Part shown: positions 7,403 to 17,441 of the stretch, in pieces
Position numbering within the stretch: the first letter of the stretch is position 1
Layout: the number at the start of each line of letters is the position of its first letter
DNA from: Bacteroidales bacterium
GTDB taxonomy: Bacteria; Bacteroidota; Bacteroidia; Bacteroidales; UBA3824
Direction: 5' to 3'
Length of the DNA: 64,000 nucleotides
NCBI GenBank assembly: GCA_016286055.1
Contig: JAEERW010000015.1
Coordinates: forward strand, 20,273 to 84,272
Position numbers and translations under genes: made by a program
The notes under the pieces: generated by a model
The model's input: only the letters and a program-made list of their open reading frames with translations
The model's database searches: none
What the model was told of the DNA's origin: nothing

Positions 7403-9133
7403 ATGGCAGTAGATGCAGAAATAATTGCAAGGGCCAAAGAGTGGCTCAGCGACAAGTTCGACGATGAAACCAAAGCCAAGGTGAAAGACCTTATGGAAAA
7501 CAACGAAAAAGAACTTGTTGAATGTTTTTACAAAAGTTTGGAATTCGGAACCGGCGGAATGCGCGGCATTATGGGCGTAGGTACCAACAGAATGAACATC
7601 TACACCGTAGGTATGGCTACTCAGGGATTGGCCAACTACCTTTTGAAGGCTTTCCCGGGTCAGCAAGTTAAGGTGGCTATCGCTCACGATTCGCGAAACA
7701 ACTCGCCACTTTTTGCCAAAACCTGCGCCGACATTTTCTCAGCCAATGGCATTAAAGCATATCTATTTGATTCTCTTAGACCTACACCCGAACTTAGTTT
7801 CGCTGTTCGTCAACTCGGCTGCAAAAGCGGCGTAATGATTACCGCAAGCCACAACCCCAAGGAGTACAACGGTTACAAGGCATATTGGGAAGACGGCGGT
7901 CAAGTAATTGCTCCTCACGATATTAACATCGTTAACGAGGCAGCCAAAGTTAAGGTAGAAGACGTTAAGTTCAAGGGTAATCCCGCCCTTATCGAAACCA
8001 TTGGCGAAGAGTTCGACAAAATATATTTAGAGAAGGTCAATTCATTGACACTCAGTCCCGAAGAAATCAAGAAACACAAAGATATCAAGATTGTTTACAC
8101 CCCGATACACGGCACAGGCGTAAGGCTCGTTCCCGAAATCTTGAAAATGAAGGGCTTTGAAAACATCTTTACCGTAAAAGAGCAGTGCGTGCCCGATGGC
8201 AATTTCCCCACAGTGATTTCGCCTAACCCCGAAAACGCTGAGGCTTTAACACTTGCAATCCGTCTTGCCGAAAAGAAAGGTGCCGACCTTGTGATGGCTT
8301 CCGACCCCGACGCCGACCGCGTGGGCATAGCCGTACGCAACAACAAGGGCGAAATGGTGCTTCTCAACGGTAACCAAACTGCCGCAATTCTTACCTATTA
8401 TCTGCTCACCAAGTGGAAAGAAAACGGTAAGTTGAACGGCAAACAATACATAGTTAAAACCATTGTTACCACCGAGTTACTCAAAGCCATTGCCGACAAG
8501 TTTGGTGTTAAGTGCTACGATGTGCTCACTGGATTCAAGTTCATTGCCGACACCATCAAGAGCAACGAAGGCCGCACCACATTTATCGGTGGCGGTGAAG
8601 AGAGTTACGGCTATCTCGCAGGCGAATTTGTACGCGACAAAGATGCCGTTATCGCTTGTTCGCTCATTGCCGAGGCCGCTGCTTGGGCTGCCGACAAGGG
8701 TAAAACTATGTTCCAACTCTTGGCAGACATTTACTCGGAATTTGGATATTACCGCGAATCACTCGTCAACGTGGTAAAAGAGGGCAAATCTGGCGCAGAA
8801 GAGATTCAGGCTATGATGGAAAACTACCGCAAGGATTCACCCGCCATTATCAACGGCAGCAATGTGGTGTTAATCAAAGACTACCTCTCACGCAAGGCTT
8901 CAAGCCTTTTTGACGGCGAGGAGGAAGACATCGACTTGCCCAAGAGCAACGTTCTCCAATTCTTCTTGGAAGACGGCACCAAAATTTCTGTACGTCCCTC
9001 AGGCACCGAGCCGAAAATCAAATTCTACTTTGGCGTAAAAGCACCTCTCAAAGGCGCAGAGGGTATCGAAGCCGCCCAAGCAGAATGTGACCAAAAGATT
9101 GAAGCCATCATTAAAGAACTCAAATTGAAATAA
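7403..9133 (+). CDS. Phosphoglucomutase/phosphomannomutase family enzyme (long form)
   Basis: Interconverts hexose 1- and 6-phosphates in the cytosol, linking glycolysis to sugar-nucleotide synthesis. 576 residues, the length of the PGM2-like alpha-D-phosphohexomutase branch. Motifs in order: active-site serine loop TASHNPKEYNGYKAYW (about 148-163), metal loop DPDADRVGIA (about 300), sugar loop GGGEESYGYL (about 397) and phosphate loop RPSGTEPKIKF near the C-terminus. The metal loop and serine loop are intact. Single-gene unit with its own terminator. A second, shorter phosphohexomutase lies at 13188; substrate preference of either cannot be told from sequence. Confidence 0.94.
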   Translation: MAVDAEIIARAKEWLSDKFDDETKAKVKDLMENNEKELVECFYKSLEFGTGGMRGIMGVGTNRMNIYTVGMATQGLANYLLKAFPGQQVKVAIAHDSRNNSPLFAKTCADIFSANGIKAYLFDSLRPTPELSFAVRQLGCKSGVMITASHNPKEYNGYKAYWEDGGQVIAPHDINIVNEAAKVKVEDVKFKGNPALIETIGEEFDKIYLEKVNSLTLSPEEIKKHKDIKIVYTPIHGTGVRLVPEILKMKGFENIFTVKEQCVPDGNFPTVISPNPENAEALTLAIRLAEKKGADLVMASDPDADRVGIAVRNNKGEMVLLNGNQTAAILTYYLLTKWKENGKLNGKQYIVKTIVTTELLKAIADKFGVKCYDVLTGFKFIADTIKSNEGRTTFIGGGEESYGYLAGEFVRDKDAVIACSLIAEAAAWAADKGKTMFQLLADIYSEFGYYRESLVNVVKEGKSGAEEIQAMMENYRKDSPAIINGSNVVLIKDYLSRKASSLFDGEEEDIDLPKSNVLQFFLEDGTKISVRPSGTEPKIKFYFGVKAPLKGAEGIEAAQAECDQKIEAIIKELKLK

Positions 9134-9160
9134 AGGGTTATTTATTAGTTGATAATTGAG

Positions 9161-9189
9161 CCCGGCAATATATTATTGTCGGGTTTTTT
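9161..9189 (+). terminator. Intrinsic terminator after the phosphohexomutase gene
   Basis: Ten-base-pair stem CCCGGCAATA (9161-9170) with TATTGTCGGG (9174-9183), three-base loop, then six U. Confidence 0.9.
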
Positions 9190-9210
9190 GTTTTTAAAAG
9201 CAAAAATTGT

Positions 9211-9240
9211 TTTGCCTTTTGTGGATTATTGCTAAATTTG
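9211..9240 (+). promoter_or_regulatory. Promoter of the S9 peptidase/exonuclease-galactokinase run
   Basis: TTTG (9211-9214), 18-nt spacer, TAAATTTG (9233-9240). About 79 nt of leader follow before the ATG at 9319. Confidence 0.65.
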
Positions 9241-9318
9241 CAGTACAAATGAAAAGTATTGAAAACAAAACAACATTTGCTTAAATAATTTAAACACAAT
9301 TAGTTGTAAAACCAAATA

Positions 9319-11427
9319 ATGAAACGGTCATTAATAATACCATTTACTTTAATAATGATGACGAGTGCTTGCTCATCGTTGGGACTTAGAAACACCCCCG
9401 AAGCCGCAAAGATTCCTACTGAGTTTGAAGAGTTCGGCAACCACCGTACCGACAACTACTATTGGATGAACAACCGCAAAGACCCCAACGTAATGGCCTA
9501 TATCAAAGCCGAAAACGATTATTTTGAAACAAAATTTAAAAAGCCTAACAAAAAATTTATCGACAAACTTTACGACGAACTTAAAAGTCGCGTGGTAGAC
9601 GACGAAAACACCGTACCGTATTTTGAAAACGGATATTACTACAATCTCCGTTATGAAAAAGATAAGGAATACGAAATATATTGCCGCCGTCAGCATCCCG
9701 ACTCAGCAGAGCAAATTCTCTTGGATGTTAACGAAATTGCAGAGAAATATTCGTATGTAGACGTTGACAATCTGATAGTTAGTCCCGACAACGAGGTAAT
9801 GGCTTACGCTCTCGATACAATTTCGCGCCGCAAATACGAAATCTACGTCAAGAGCATCAACGGCAAACAATCGCTCACCGACCGCATACCCGACACCGAT
9901 GGTCAGATGGTTTTTTCAAGCGATTCTAAAACGCTGTTTTACATTGCGATAGACCCGGTTACACTGCGCAGTTTCAAACTTTTCAAACACTCTGTGGGTC
10001 AGCACACACGCAACGATACGGAACTTTTTTACGAAGACGACGAAACTTTTGAACTTATGCTCGAAAAGAGCAAAAGCGACAAATATATTTTCTTAACTCA
10101 CTACAACACACTATCTACCGAGGTTCGTTACCTTGCTACCGACAATCCCGATGGCGAATTTAAGGTATTTCGCAAACGCCGTCCCGACACCGAATATTAT
10201 TTAGACCACGGCGCAGGACGTTTTTGGATGCGAACCAACGAATACGGCAAAAATTTCTGCATAATGTCGTCGGAAAGTGCCGACCCCGAATCGTTCACTA
10301 TTTTCAAACAGCACGACAACAATGTCTATATCACTGATTTTGAGGTGTTCGACAACTATTTGGTACTTGAAGAACGCCGCAATGGTCTTGCCTGCTTTGA
10401 AATTATCGACATAAAAACCCGCGAAAGCCACATTGTAAACTTTGGCGAAGAATCGTACGAAGTTTGGCTCGACGATAATCCCGAACCTTCTACCGAAAAT
10501 TTGAGATATTTCTATTCGTCGCTCACAACTCCTTATTCTGTAATTGATTACAATATGCGCACCAAAGAAAAGGAGGTGAAAAAAGAACATGAGGTTCCGG
10601 GCTACGACAAATCAAAATACGAACTAAAACGCATAATGGTAAAAACCCGCGATAATGTGGAAGTGCCTGTAACTCTGCTACATCAGAAATCACAAGATTG
10701 GCAAAACTCGGGCAACTTGCTACTCTATGCCTACGGTTCGTATGGCGTTACCGAAGAAGACAGTTACTACCGCTCTATTTTCAGCCTTATCGACCGTGGC
10801 TTCACCTACGCCATTGCCCACATTCGCGGTGGCGGCGAACTCGGCTACAATTGGTACGAACAGGGCAAACTCCTCAACAAGAAAAACACATTCAACGACT
10901 TTATCGACGTTAGCCAGTTCCTTATAGATGAGCATTATACCACACCCGACAACCTTTATGCCAACGGTGGAAGCGCAGGCGGATTGCTTATGGGCGTTAT
11001 TGCCAACGAAGCCCCGCAACTATACAAGGCTATCATTGCCGACGTGCCTTTTGTTGACGTTATCAACACTATGCTCGACCCCTCAATACCCCTAACCACA
11101 GGCGAATACGACGAATGGGGCAACCCCAACGAAAAGGAATATTACGATTATATGCTCTCTTACTCGCCTTACGACAATGTTAAGGAGCAAGATTATCCCG
11201 CAATGCTTGTTACCACGGGTCTTCACGATTCGCAGGTGCAGTTTTGGGAACCCGTAAAATGGACAGCCAAACTCCGCGAATACAAAACCGACGGCAACCC
11301 GCTCTATCTCAGCACAAATATGAAGGCAGGTCACCAAGGCGATTCGGGTCGTTATGGCAGGCTCAAAGAAACCGCTGTAACATTCGCATTTATACTAACT
11401 CAGGCAGGAATTAAAGAATCAAAATGA
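9319..11427 (+). CDS. S9A oligopeptidase (oligopeptidase B-like), lipoprotein
   Basis: Serine peptidase that cleaves short peptides, probably in the periplasm. 702 residues. A lipobox-like signal (TLIMMTSACSSLG, Cys18) suggests lipid anchoring. The beta-propeller part begins DNYYWMNNRKDPNVMAYI; the alpha/beta-hydrolase part holds the nucleophile Ser552 in GGSAGG, Asp in TTGLHDSQVQFWEP and His in AGHQGDSGR. Triad complete, length typical for PtrB/POP enzymes. The stop overlaps the ATG of the next gene by four bases (ATGA), so the two are translationally coupled. Confidence 0.93.
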   Translation: MKRSLIIPFTLIMMTSACSSLGLRNTPEAAKIPTEFEEFGNHRTDNYYWMNNRKDPNVMAYIKAENDYFETKFKKPNKKFIDKLYDELKSRVVDDENTVPYFENGYYYNLRYEKDKEYEIYCRRQHPDSAEQILLDVNEIAEKYSYVDVDNLIVSPDNEVMAYALDTISRRKYEIYVKSINGKQSLTDRIPDTDGQMVFSSDSKTLFYIAIDPVTLRSFKLFKHSVGQHTRNDTELFYEDDETFELMLEKSKSDKYIFLTHYNTLSTEVRYLATDNPDGEFKVFRKRRPDTEYYLDHGAGRFWMRTNEYGKNFCIMSSESADPESFTIFKQHDNNVYITDFEVFDNYLVLEERRNGLACFEIIDIKTRESHIVNFGEESYEVWLDDNPEPSTENLRYFYSSLTTPYSVIDYNMRTKEKEVKKEHEVPGYDKSKYELKRIMVKTRDNVEVPVTLLHQKSQDWQNSGNLLLYAYGSYGVTEEDSYYRSIFSLIDRGFTYAIAHIRGGGELGYNWYEQGKLLNKKNTFNDFIDVSQFLIDEHYTTPDNLYANGGSAGGLLMGVIANEAPQLYKAIIADVPFVDVINTMLDPSIPLTTGEYDEWGNPNEKEYYDYMLSYSPYDNVKEQDYPAMLVTTGLHDSQVQFWEPVKWTAKLREYKTDGNPLYLSTNMKAGHQGDSGRYGRLKETAVTFAFILTQAGIKESK

Positions 11428-13166
11428 AAAGATTTTGCAGCACATTAACCAACGACCAACTCAACCGTCTGCCCATCAAGGCTTTCGATGGAGAAATTGT
11501 GGTTGTTGACAGTCTATACAAAGTTAACGCGGCCGTCAACTACCTGTCGCAGTTCAAAGAGATTGGATTCGACACCGAAACCCGTCCGTCGTTCCGCAAG
11601 GGACGGCTCAACAACGTGGCTCTCTTGCAGTTATCCACCAAAGAAAAGGCCTTTTTGTTTCGTACTTGTATGATCGGACTTCCGCCGCAGGTAACGGATT
11701 TTCTTTCAAACAAAAAAATCAAAAAAATCGGCGTGGCTATACGCGACGACGTTAAGGGTCTGCAAAAAATCAACCCGTTTGTGCCAGGAGGTTTCGTAGA
11801 GTTGCAAGATTTTGTAAAAGAGTTTGGCATAGAGGCGGCTGGTCTCAAAAAACTCAATGGCATTGTGCTCGGCTACCGAATTTCTAAGGCACAGCAACTC
11901 TCTAATTGGGAGGCTGACATCCTCAATCCAAAACAAAAAACTTACGGAGCCACCGATGCTTGGTCGGGGCTGCTGATATACAACGAACTTCTCAAACACC
12001 GCAACAAGATGAACTACACTCTTTTAAACTACATTGCAAAACAATACGACGAAACCTTCGGTGGCGATAAGATAACCGTTCGCGCTCCGGGTCGTATCAA
12101 CATCATTGGCGAACACACCGACTACAACGAAGGTTTTGTGTTGCCTGCCGCTGTGCCCTCGGCTATATATTTTGCCATCGGTAAACGAAACGACAATATT
12201 GTTAAACTCTATTCAACAGATTTTAACCAAGAGTGCGAATTTTCGTTAGACGATACCCAAAAACCTGAAAATCAATGGGCTTGGTATATTTTTGGCGTTA
12301 CCAAAATTATCAAGAATCTGGGCTACAAAATAGGCGGATATAACTGCGTGTTTGGCGGAGATATTCCCGTAGGCTCAGGAATGTCGTCGTCGGCAGCGTT
12401 GGAGTGCGGCACAGGTTTGGGTATTTCAACACTTTTTAATCTGAATATCAGTCAATTAGATATAGCAAAAATTGGTCAACGCTCTGAGCACGAATATGTT
12501 GGCGTTAAGTGCGGCATAATGGACCAATATGCAAGCGTATTTGGCAAAACGGGCAAGTGCATCAAACTCGACTGCCGTTCGCTCGTTCACGAATATGTCA
12601 ATGCCGACATTAAAGACTGCGTATTCATCCTCACCAACACTATGGTTAAGCACTCGCTTGCGTCGAGCGAATACAACAAACGCCGCAGCGAGGTAGAGGA
12701 GGGGGTTGAAGCCATAAAAAGAAATCACCCCGAAGTTAATTCGTTGCGCGACTGTAATTTAGAAATGCTCGACGAGGTAAAATCTCAGATTTCTGAAACC
12801 ATCTACCGCCGTTGCCGTTTTGTAATAGAGGAAAACGGACGAGTAACACGCGCCTGCGAACTTCTCAACGAAGGCACCATAGAAGAATTTGGCAAACTTA
12901 TCTACCTAAGTCATAATGGATTAAGCCAAATGTACGAAGTAAGTTGCAAAGAACTTGATTTCCTTGTAACACAAACAGAGTCAATGGATTACGTACTTGG
13001 TTCGCGAATGATGGGCGGAGGATTTGGCGGATGCACCATCAGCCTTGTAAAAGCCGACCACATCGACGAATTTAAAAAGACAATCTCAAAGGCTTACAAA
13101 AATGAGTTTAACATCAACCCGCAGTTTTATCAGGCAGTTGCCGAAAACGGAGTGGAAATAGTATAA
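11424..13166 (+). CDS. Fusion of DEDDy 3'-5' exonuclease and galactokinase
   Basis: One 580-residue frame holds two unrelated enzymes. Residues 1-192 are an RNase D-like exonuclease with Asp50 and Glu52 in FDTET, Asp108/109 in AIRDDVKG and the YxxxD motif at 174-178 (YGATD), so its active site looks complete. Residues 196-580 are a full-length GHMP galactokinase: signature GRINIIGEHTDYNEGF, ATP loop PVGSGMSSSAALE, and catalytic Asp in CGIMDQYASVFG. The joint reads ELLKHRNKMNYTLLNYIAKQ with no stop. The Met at residue 196 (ATG at 12009) is where a separate galK would start, so internal initiation is possible. The gene overlaps the upstream peptidase by 4 bp; a phosphohexomutase follows 21 nt downstream, which fits sugar-phosphate handling. 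Confidence 0.9.
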   Translation: MKRFCSTLTNDQLNRLPIKAFDGEIVVVDSLYKVNAAVNYLSQFKEIGFDTETRPSFRKGRLNNVALLQLSTKEKAFLFRTCMIGLPPQVTDFLSNKKIKKIGVAIRDDVKGLQKINPFVPGGFVELQDFVKEFGIEAAGLKKLNGIVLGYRISKAQQLSNWEADILNPKQKTYGATDAWSGLLIYNELLKHRNKMNYTLLNYIAKQYDETFGGDKITVRAPGRINIIGEHTDYNEGFVLPAAVPSAIYFAIGKRNDNIVKLYSTDFNQECEFSLDDTQKPENQWAWYIFGVTKIIKNLGYKIGGYNCVFGGDIPVGSGMSSSAALECGTGLGISTLFNLNISQLDIAKIGQRSEHEYVGVKCGIMDQYASVFGKTGKCIKLDCRSLVHEYVNADIKDCVFILTNTMVKHSLASSEYNKRRSEVEEGVEAIKRNHPEVNSLRDCNLEMLDEVKSQISETIYRRCRFVIEENGRVTRACELLNEGTIEEFGKLIYLSHNGLSQMYEVSCKELDFLVTQTESMDYVLGSRMMGGGFGGCTISLVKADHIDEFKKTISKAYKNEFNINPQFYQAVAENGVEIV

Positions 13167-13187
13167 ACAATTTTAAATCTGATAGTT

Positions 13188-14531
13188 ATGAAAAACGCAT
13201 TTCACGCTTACGACATCCGTGGTATTTGGAACAAGGATTTCAATGCCGACGATGTATACAAAATTGGATTCTTTATCCCCGAACTTTTAAAAACTGATAA
13301 AATAATAGTAGGTCGTGACGGTCGCAACTCGTCGCCAGAAATTCACGAGGCTTTGCTCCGTGGTATCACCGATGCGGGTGCGGATGTTTACGATATTGGT
13401 CTCGCCACCACGCCAATGGTATATTTCGGTACTGCCAACTACGGTTTTAAAGCAGGTGTGCAAATTACTGCAAGTCATAACCCTAAGGAATACAACGGTT
13501 TAAAGATTTCGCGCGAAAATGCGTTGCCGGTGGGACTTGGCACAGGTTTGGAGATTCTTCTCGAACTTGCTACCACTAAGGCTGTTGTTCCCGTTGCCAA
13601 AAAAGGAAATGTAATACCCAAAGACATCCGTCAAGATTATATCACTTTCCAAAAGAAATACTTTGCAGGTTTAGACGGTTTGAAAATCGGAGTGGATTGC
13701 TCAAACGGTGCAGGCTCTATCATTGCCAAAGATATTTGGGGCGACGCACCTTTATATATTAACGAGACTCTCGACGGCAATTTTCCCTGTCACGAACCTA
13801 ATCCGCTTTTGCCTCAAAATACTGTGCAGATGCAGAACTTTGTAAAAGACAACGGATTAGACCTTGGAGTTGTGTTTGACGGTGATGCCGACCGTGTGGT
13901 ATTTGTTGATAACAAAGGTCGTCACGTGCCGCCAGATTTGATTATTGCCGCTATGGGTCGTTATTTCTTTGAAGAAAAACATCAGTCTGGTCTTGTAATC
14001 GAAGACATTCGCACATCAAACTCTGTAAAGGAATATCTCGCCAAGTTCGGTGCTGAAACATATATTTGGAAAGTAGGTCGCGCCAACGCCGCTCCTAAAC
14101 TCCGCGAAATCAACGGTTTGTACGGTGGCGAATATGCAGGACACTACTATTTTCGCGACTTCTTCTTCTCCGACAGCGGCGTTCTCGCAGGCAGCATAAT
14201 GCTACAAGTGGCAGCCAAAGTTAAGAAAGAAGGCAGAACATTTGCCGACCTCATAGACGAAATTCGCCGTTACGACAATTCGGGCGAAATCAATTTCAAA
14301 ATTGAAGATAAGGACGGCGCAATGGAGCGAGTTAGAAAATTCTATGTATCTCAAAAAGAGCCAAATGTGTTCCTCGATTTTGATGGATACCGTTTGGAAT
14401 ACGACGATTGGTGGCTCAATATCCGCAAGAGCAACACCGAACCATATCTCCGCCTTTTGTGCGAGGCTAAGACAAAGCAACTTTTAGATGAAAAGGTTGC
14501 CGAAATCACAAAACTCATTAATAATCAATGA
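13188..14531 (+). CDS. Phosphomannomutase/phosphoglucomutase (ManB/AlgC type)
   Basis: Converts mannose or glucose 6-phosphate to the 1-phosphate for GDP-mannose or UDP-glucose synthesis. 447 residues, normal for this branch. Starts MKNAFHAYDIRGIWNKDF; serine loop TASHNPKEYNGLK, metal loop DGDADRVVFV, sugar loop GGEYAGHYYF and phosphate loop RKSNTEPYLRL are all present. The sugar loop GEYAGHYYFRDFF is close to bacterial PMM/PGM. Same-strand neighbour of the exonuclease-galactokinase gene; ends one base before the M16C peptidase start at 14533. Confidence 0.93.
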   Translation: MKNAFHAYDIRGIWNKDFNADDVYKIGFFIPELLKTDKIIVGRDGRNSSPEIHEALLRGITDAGADVYDIGLATTPMVYFGTANYGFKAGVQITASHNPKEYNGLKISRENALPVGLGTGLEILLELATTKAVVPVAKKGNVIPKDIRQDYITFQKKYFAGLDGLKIGVDCSNGAGSIIAKDIWGDAPLYINETLDGNFPCHEPNPLLPQNTVQMQNFVKDNGLDLGVVFDGDADRVVFVDNKGRHVPPDLIIAAMGRYFFEEKHQSGLVIEDIRTSNSVKEYLAKFGAETYIWKVGRANAAPKLREINGLYGGEYAGHYYFRDFFFSDSGVLAGSIMLQVAAKVKKEGRTFADLIDEIRRYDNSGEINFKIEDKDGAMERVRKFYVSQKEPNVFLDFDGYRLEYDDWWLNIRKSNTEPYLRLLCEAKTKQLLDEKVAEITKLINNQ

Positions 14532-14532
14532 A

Positions 14533-17433
14533 ATGAATAATAATTACCAATTAATAGATCAAAAATTTGTAAAATACGCCGACGCCGAAGTTTATCTTCT
14601 CCGCCACAAAAAATCGGGCGCAAGAGTAATCAAAATTGCCAACAGCGACAAAAACAAGACCTTTGGCATAACATTCAAGACTCAGCCCGACAGCGACTTC
14701 GGCACTCCGCACATTATGGAACATTCGGTGCTCAACGGCTCTAAAAAATATCCTGTAAAAAGTCCTTTCGACCAACTGCTAAAAGGTTCATTGTCAACGT
14801 TTTTAAATGCAATGACTGGCGGCGAACTTACTATGTATCCCGTGGCAAGCATCTGCGAAAAGGATTATTTCAACCTAATGGACGTGTATCTCGACGCTGT
14901 GTTCAACCCGTTGATTTACAACGATCCACGAATTATGAAACAAGAAGGTTGGCGCATTATGCTAACATCTCCCGACGAAATGCCAGCCTTTACTGGCGTG
15001 GTTTACAACGAGATGAAGGGATATTTCAGCGACCCATTGCGCGAACTTGATTTCCGAATTTCGCAGAATCTTTTCCCCGATAATGGATATGGCAAATGTT
15101 CGGGAGGCTATCCGTCTGAAATAACTAAACTTACGCAAGAAAAATTTATCGAGTTTCACAAAAAATTCTACCATCCCGAAAACTCATACATATTTTTTTA
15201 CGGTGATGCTGATTTTGAAAAAGAACTTGACCTTCTCGACCGCAACTATCTGTGCCACTATGATATAAAAGGTTTCAACTACGAAATTCCACTTCAAAAG
15301 CCGTTCGCCGCTCCCAAAACAATCAATTGTTACTATCCGGCGGCTGAGGGAACTGACCCCGAAACCGATTCGTATCTTGCACTCAGTTTTGTAGCAGGCA
15401 AAAACACCGACACAGAACTCTGCCTTGCGCTTGATATCCTTGCCGATGTACTTGTATTTCAGGAGTCGGGAGCAATTCGCAAAGCCTTCCAAAATGCCGA
15501 AATTGGTAGCGATATTGATGTTTCGTTTGAAAATAGCCAACAGCCTGTTTTCACATTCATTGGTCATCAGTGTAATGCACAAGATGATGAAAAGTTCAAG
15601 AATCTTATCCTCGATACGCTTAAAACCGTGGTGAAAGATGGAATCGATAAAAACACCATCACCGCAGTAGTCAATCGCCGCGAGTTTGGCATACGCGAGG
15701 GCAACGACGCTCAAAAGGGTATCAAACTGCTATTTGAACTCATTATGCCGTGGCTTTTCGACGACAACGCTATCCAATATCTCGAAATTCCCGACGCACT
15801 TGCCCAACTCAAAAAGGATATTGCCGACGGATATTTAGAAAAAGTAATAGAAAAATATTTCATCAACAATCCACACTCGCTACTCACTACGCTTGCTCCC
15901 AAAGCAGGTCTTGAAGAGGAAAACGAAGCAAAAACCGCTCAGTACCTTATCGACTTTAAAAATTCGCTCACCAAAGAGCAAATTGACCAACTGATAAAAG
16001 ACACCAAGGATTTAGACGATTTTCAAAACGCCGAAGAGACCCCCGAACAGTTGAAATGCATACCTGTGCTGTCGAAAGAAGACCTCAATCCAAAAGCCGA
16101 GGATTTACCACTTGATATTGTTAAAAACGGTGACACTGAGATACTTTGCCGCTGCGACACCACAAACGGCATTGTTTACTGCAACCTTATGTTCGATGCA
16201 CGTACGTTGGATTTTGAAGATTTGCCGTATCTTTCGCTTCTTGGCGAACTTCTCGTAAAATTAGACACCGAAAAATACGATTACGAGACCCTCGACAATA
16301 TGTTTAAGACCTATACAGGCGGAGTTTCCACTTTCCCAAATATTTACGCAAAACAAATCGACAAAGTTAAAACCTGCTTTCCTAAGTTTAACTTTTCTAC
16401 CAAAGCCCTCACCGAAAATGCCGAAAAGGCACTCTCGCTTTTGGAAGAAGTTGTTTTGCACACCAAGTTCGACGATCGCCGCCGAATCAAAGAGATGATT
16501 ATACGCACGGCATCGCAACTTGAATCAGAAGCCTCGTCGATGCCATTCTACTACGTTAGAAACCGTGCCGACTCGTATTACGACAAAGCTTCTTTTATCA
16601 ACGAATATTTCGAAGGTCTTGATTATTATTACTTTATTAAAGACATCAACGAAAATTTCGACGCACGTGCTGATGAAATTGTTGACAGGCTCAAAAAAGT
16701 TTACAAACAGATTGTAAACAAGGCATATATGAAATTTGTTGTAGCCTCCGAACAAGACGACCGCGAAAAGGTGCTTGCATTATACGATGACATTCTCAAA
16801 CGCCTTCCCGCCGACAATGCTCCGCTAAAAGAGTGGAACATAAATCCCACTCCCAAAAACGAAGGTTTCACAGGATCGAGCAAGGTGCAATATGTTATAA
16901 AATCTTATAACTTTAAGGATACCGATTTTAAATGGACGGGAGCAATAAATGTGCTGAATAAAATATTATCGCTCAACTACTTACATAATGCCATAAGGGT
17001 TAGGGGAGGAGCATACGGTTGTTTTGCCCAAATAGGTATCGACGGTGCTATGAACTTTGCCTCTTACCGAGATCCGAACCTTACCGAGACTTTATCCGTA
17101 TACAATAATGTTGCGGAGTTTGTCAATCAACTCGACATTACTCCCGACGAGATGCTCAAATACATCATTGGCACAATTTCTGGTATTGATCAACCGATGA
17201 CAGTGCCTCAACGCACCAATACTGCAGTTTCGCGCTATCTCAACGGCAAAAAGATGGAGAAAATTCAAAAAATCCGCGACGAGATTATCAACGCCACAGT
17301 TGACGACGTGAAAAAGGCTGTTGTGATACTGAATGCCTTTGCAGAAAAAGGCAGCGTGTGTGTGTACGGCGGCGAAGAGAGAATCAAAGCCAACGCCAAC
17401 CTCTTTGACAAAATTTTAAAACTTACTAAATAA
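14533..17433 (+). CDS. M16C metallopeptidase (presequence protease-like)
   Basis: Zinc peptidase of the insulysin clan, subfamily M16C, that degrades peptides inside a closed two-half chamber. About 966 residues from the chosen ATG at 14533 (MNNNYQLIDQKFVKYADAEV). An upstream in-frame ATG at 14488 lies inside the preceding gene and adds 15 unlikely residues. The inverted zinc motif HxxEH is at 60-64 (HIMEH), with the distal Glu expected in the GVVYNEMKGYFSDP segment. The C-terminal inactive half contains RVRGGAYGCFAQIG. No signal peptide is visible, so it is probably cytoplasmic. Confidence 0.92.
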   Translation: MNNNYQLIDQKFVKYADAEVYLLRHKKSGARVIKIANSDKNKTFGITFKTQPDSDFGTPHIMEHSVLNGSKKYPVKSPFDQLLKGSLSTFLNAMTGGELTMYPVASICEKDYFNLMDVYLDAVFNPLIYNDPRIMKQEGWRIMLTSPDEMPAFTGVVYNEMKGYFSDPLRELDFRISQNLFPDNGYGKCSGGYPSEITKLTQEKFIEFHKKFYHPENSYIFFYGDADFEKELDLLDRNYLCHYDIKGFNYEIPLQKPFAAPKTINCYYPAAEGTDPETDSYLALSFVAGKNTDTELCLALDILADVLVFQESGAIRKAFQNAEIGSDIDVSFENSQQPVFTFIGHQCNAQDDEKFKNLILDTLKTVVKDGIDKNTITAVVNRREFGIREGNDAQKGIKLLFELIMPWLFDDNAIQYLEIPDALAQLKKDIADGYLEKVIEKYFINNPHSLLTTLAPKAGLEEENEAKTAQYLIDFKNSLTKEQIDQLIKDTKDLDDFQNAEETPEQLKCIPVLSKEDLNPKAEDLPLDIVKNGDTEILCRCDTTNGIVYCNLMFDARTLDFEDLPYLSLLGELLVKLDTEKYDYETLDNMFKTYTGGVSTFPNIYAKQIDKVKTCFPKFNFSTKALTENAEKALSLLEEVVLHTKFDDRRRIKEMIIRTASQLESEASSMPFYYVRNRADSYYDKASFINEYFEGLDYYYFIKDINENFDARADEIVDRLKKVYKQIVNKAYMKFVVASEQDDREKVLALYDDILKRLPADNAPLKEWNINPTPKNEGFTGSSKVQYVIKSYNFKDTDFKWTGAINVLNKILSLNYLHNAIRVRGGAYGCFAQIGIDGAMNFASYRDPNLTETLSVYNNVAEFVNQLDITPDEMLKYIIGTISGIDQPMTVPQRTNTAVSRYLNGKKMEKIQKIRDEIINATVDDVKKAVVILNAFAEKGSVCVYGGEERIKANANLFDKILKLTK

Positions 17434-17441
17434 CACGAATT

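Noticed and set aside
14488..14532. Longer N-terminus of the M16C peptidase starting at 14488
   Set aside because: It overlaps the end of the phosphomannomutase gene by 44 bases and adds 15 residues (MKRLPKSQNSLIINE) with no family match; ATG 14533 is directly behind the stop.
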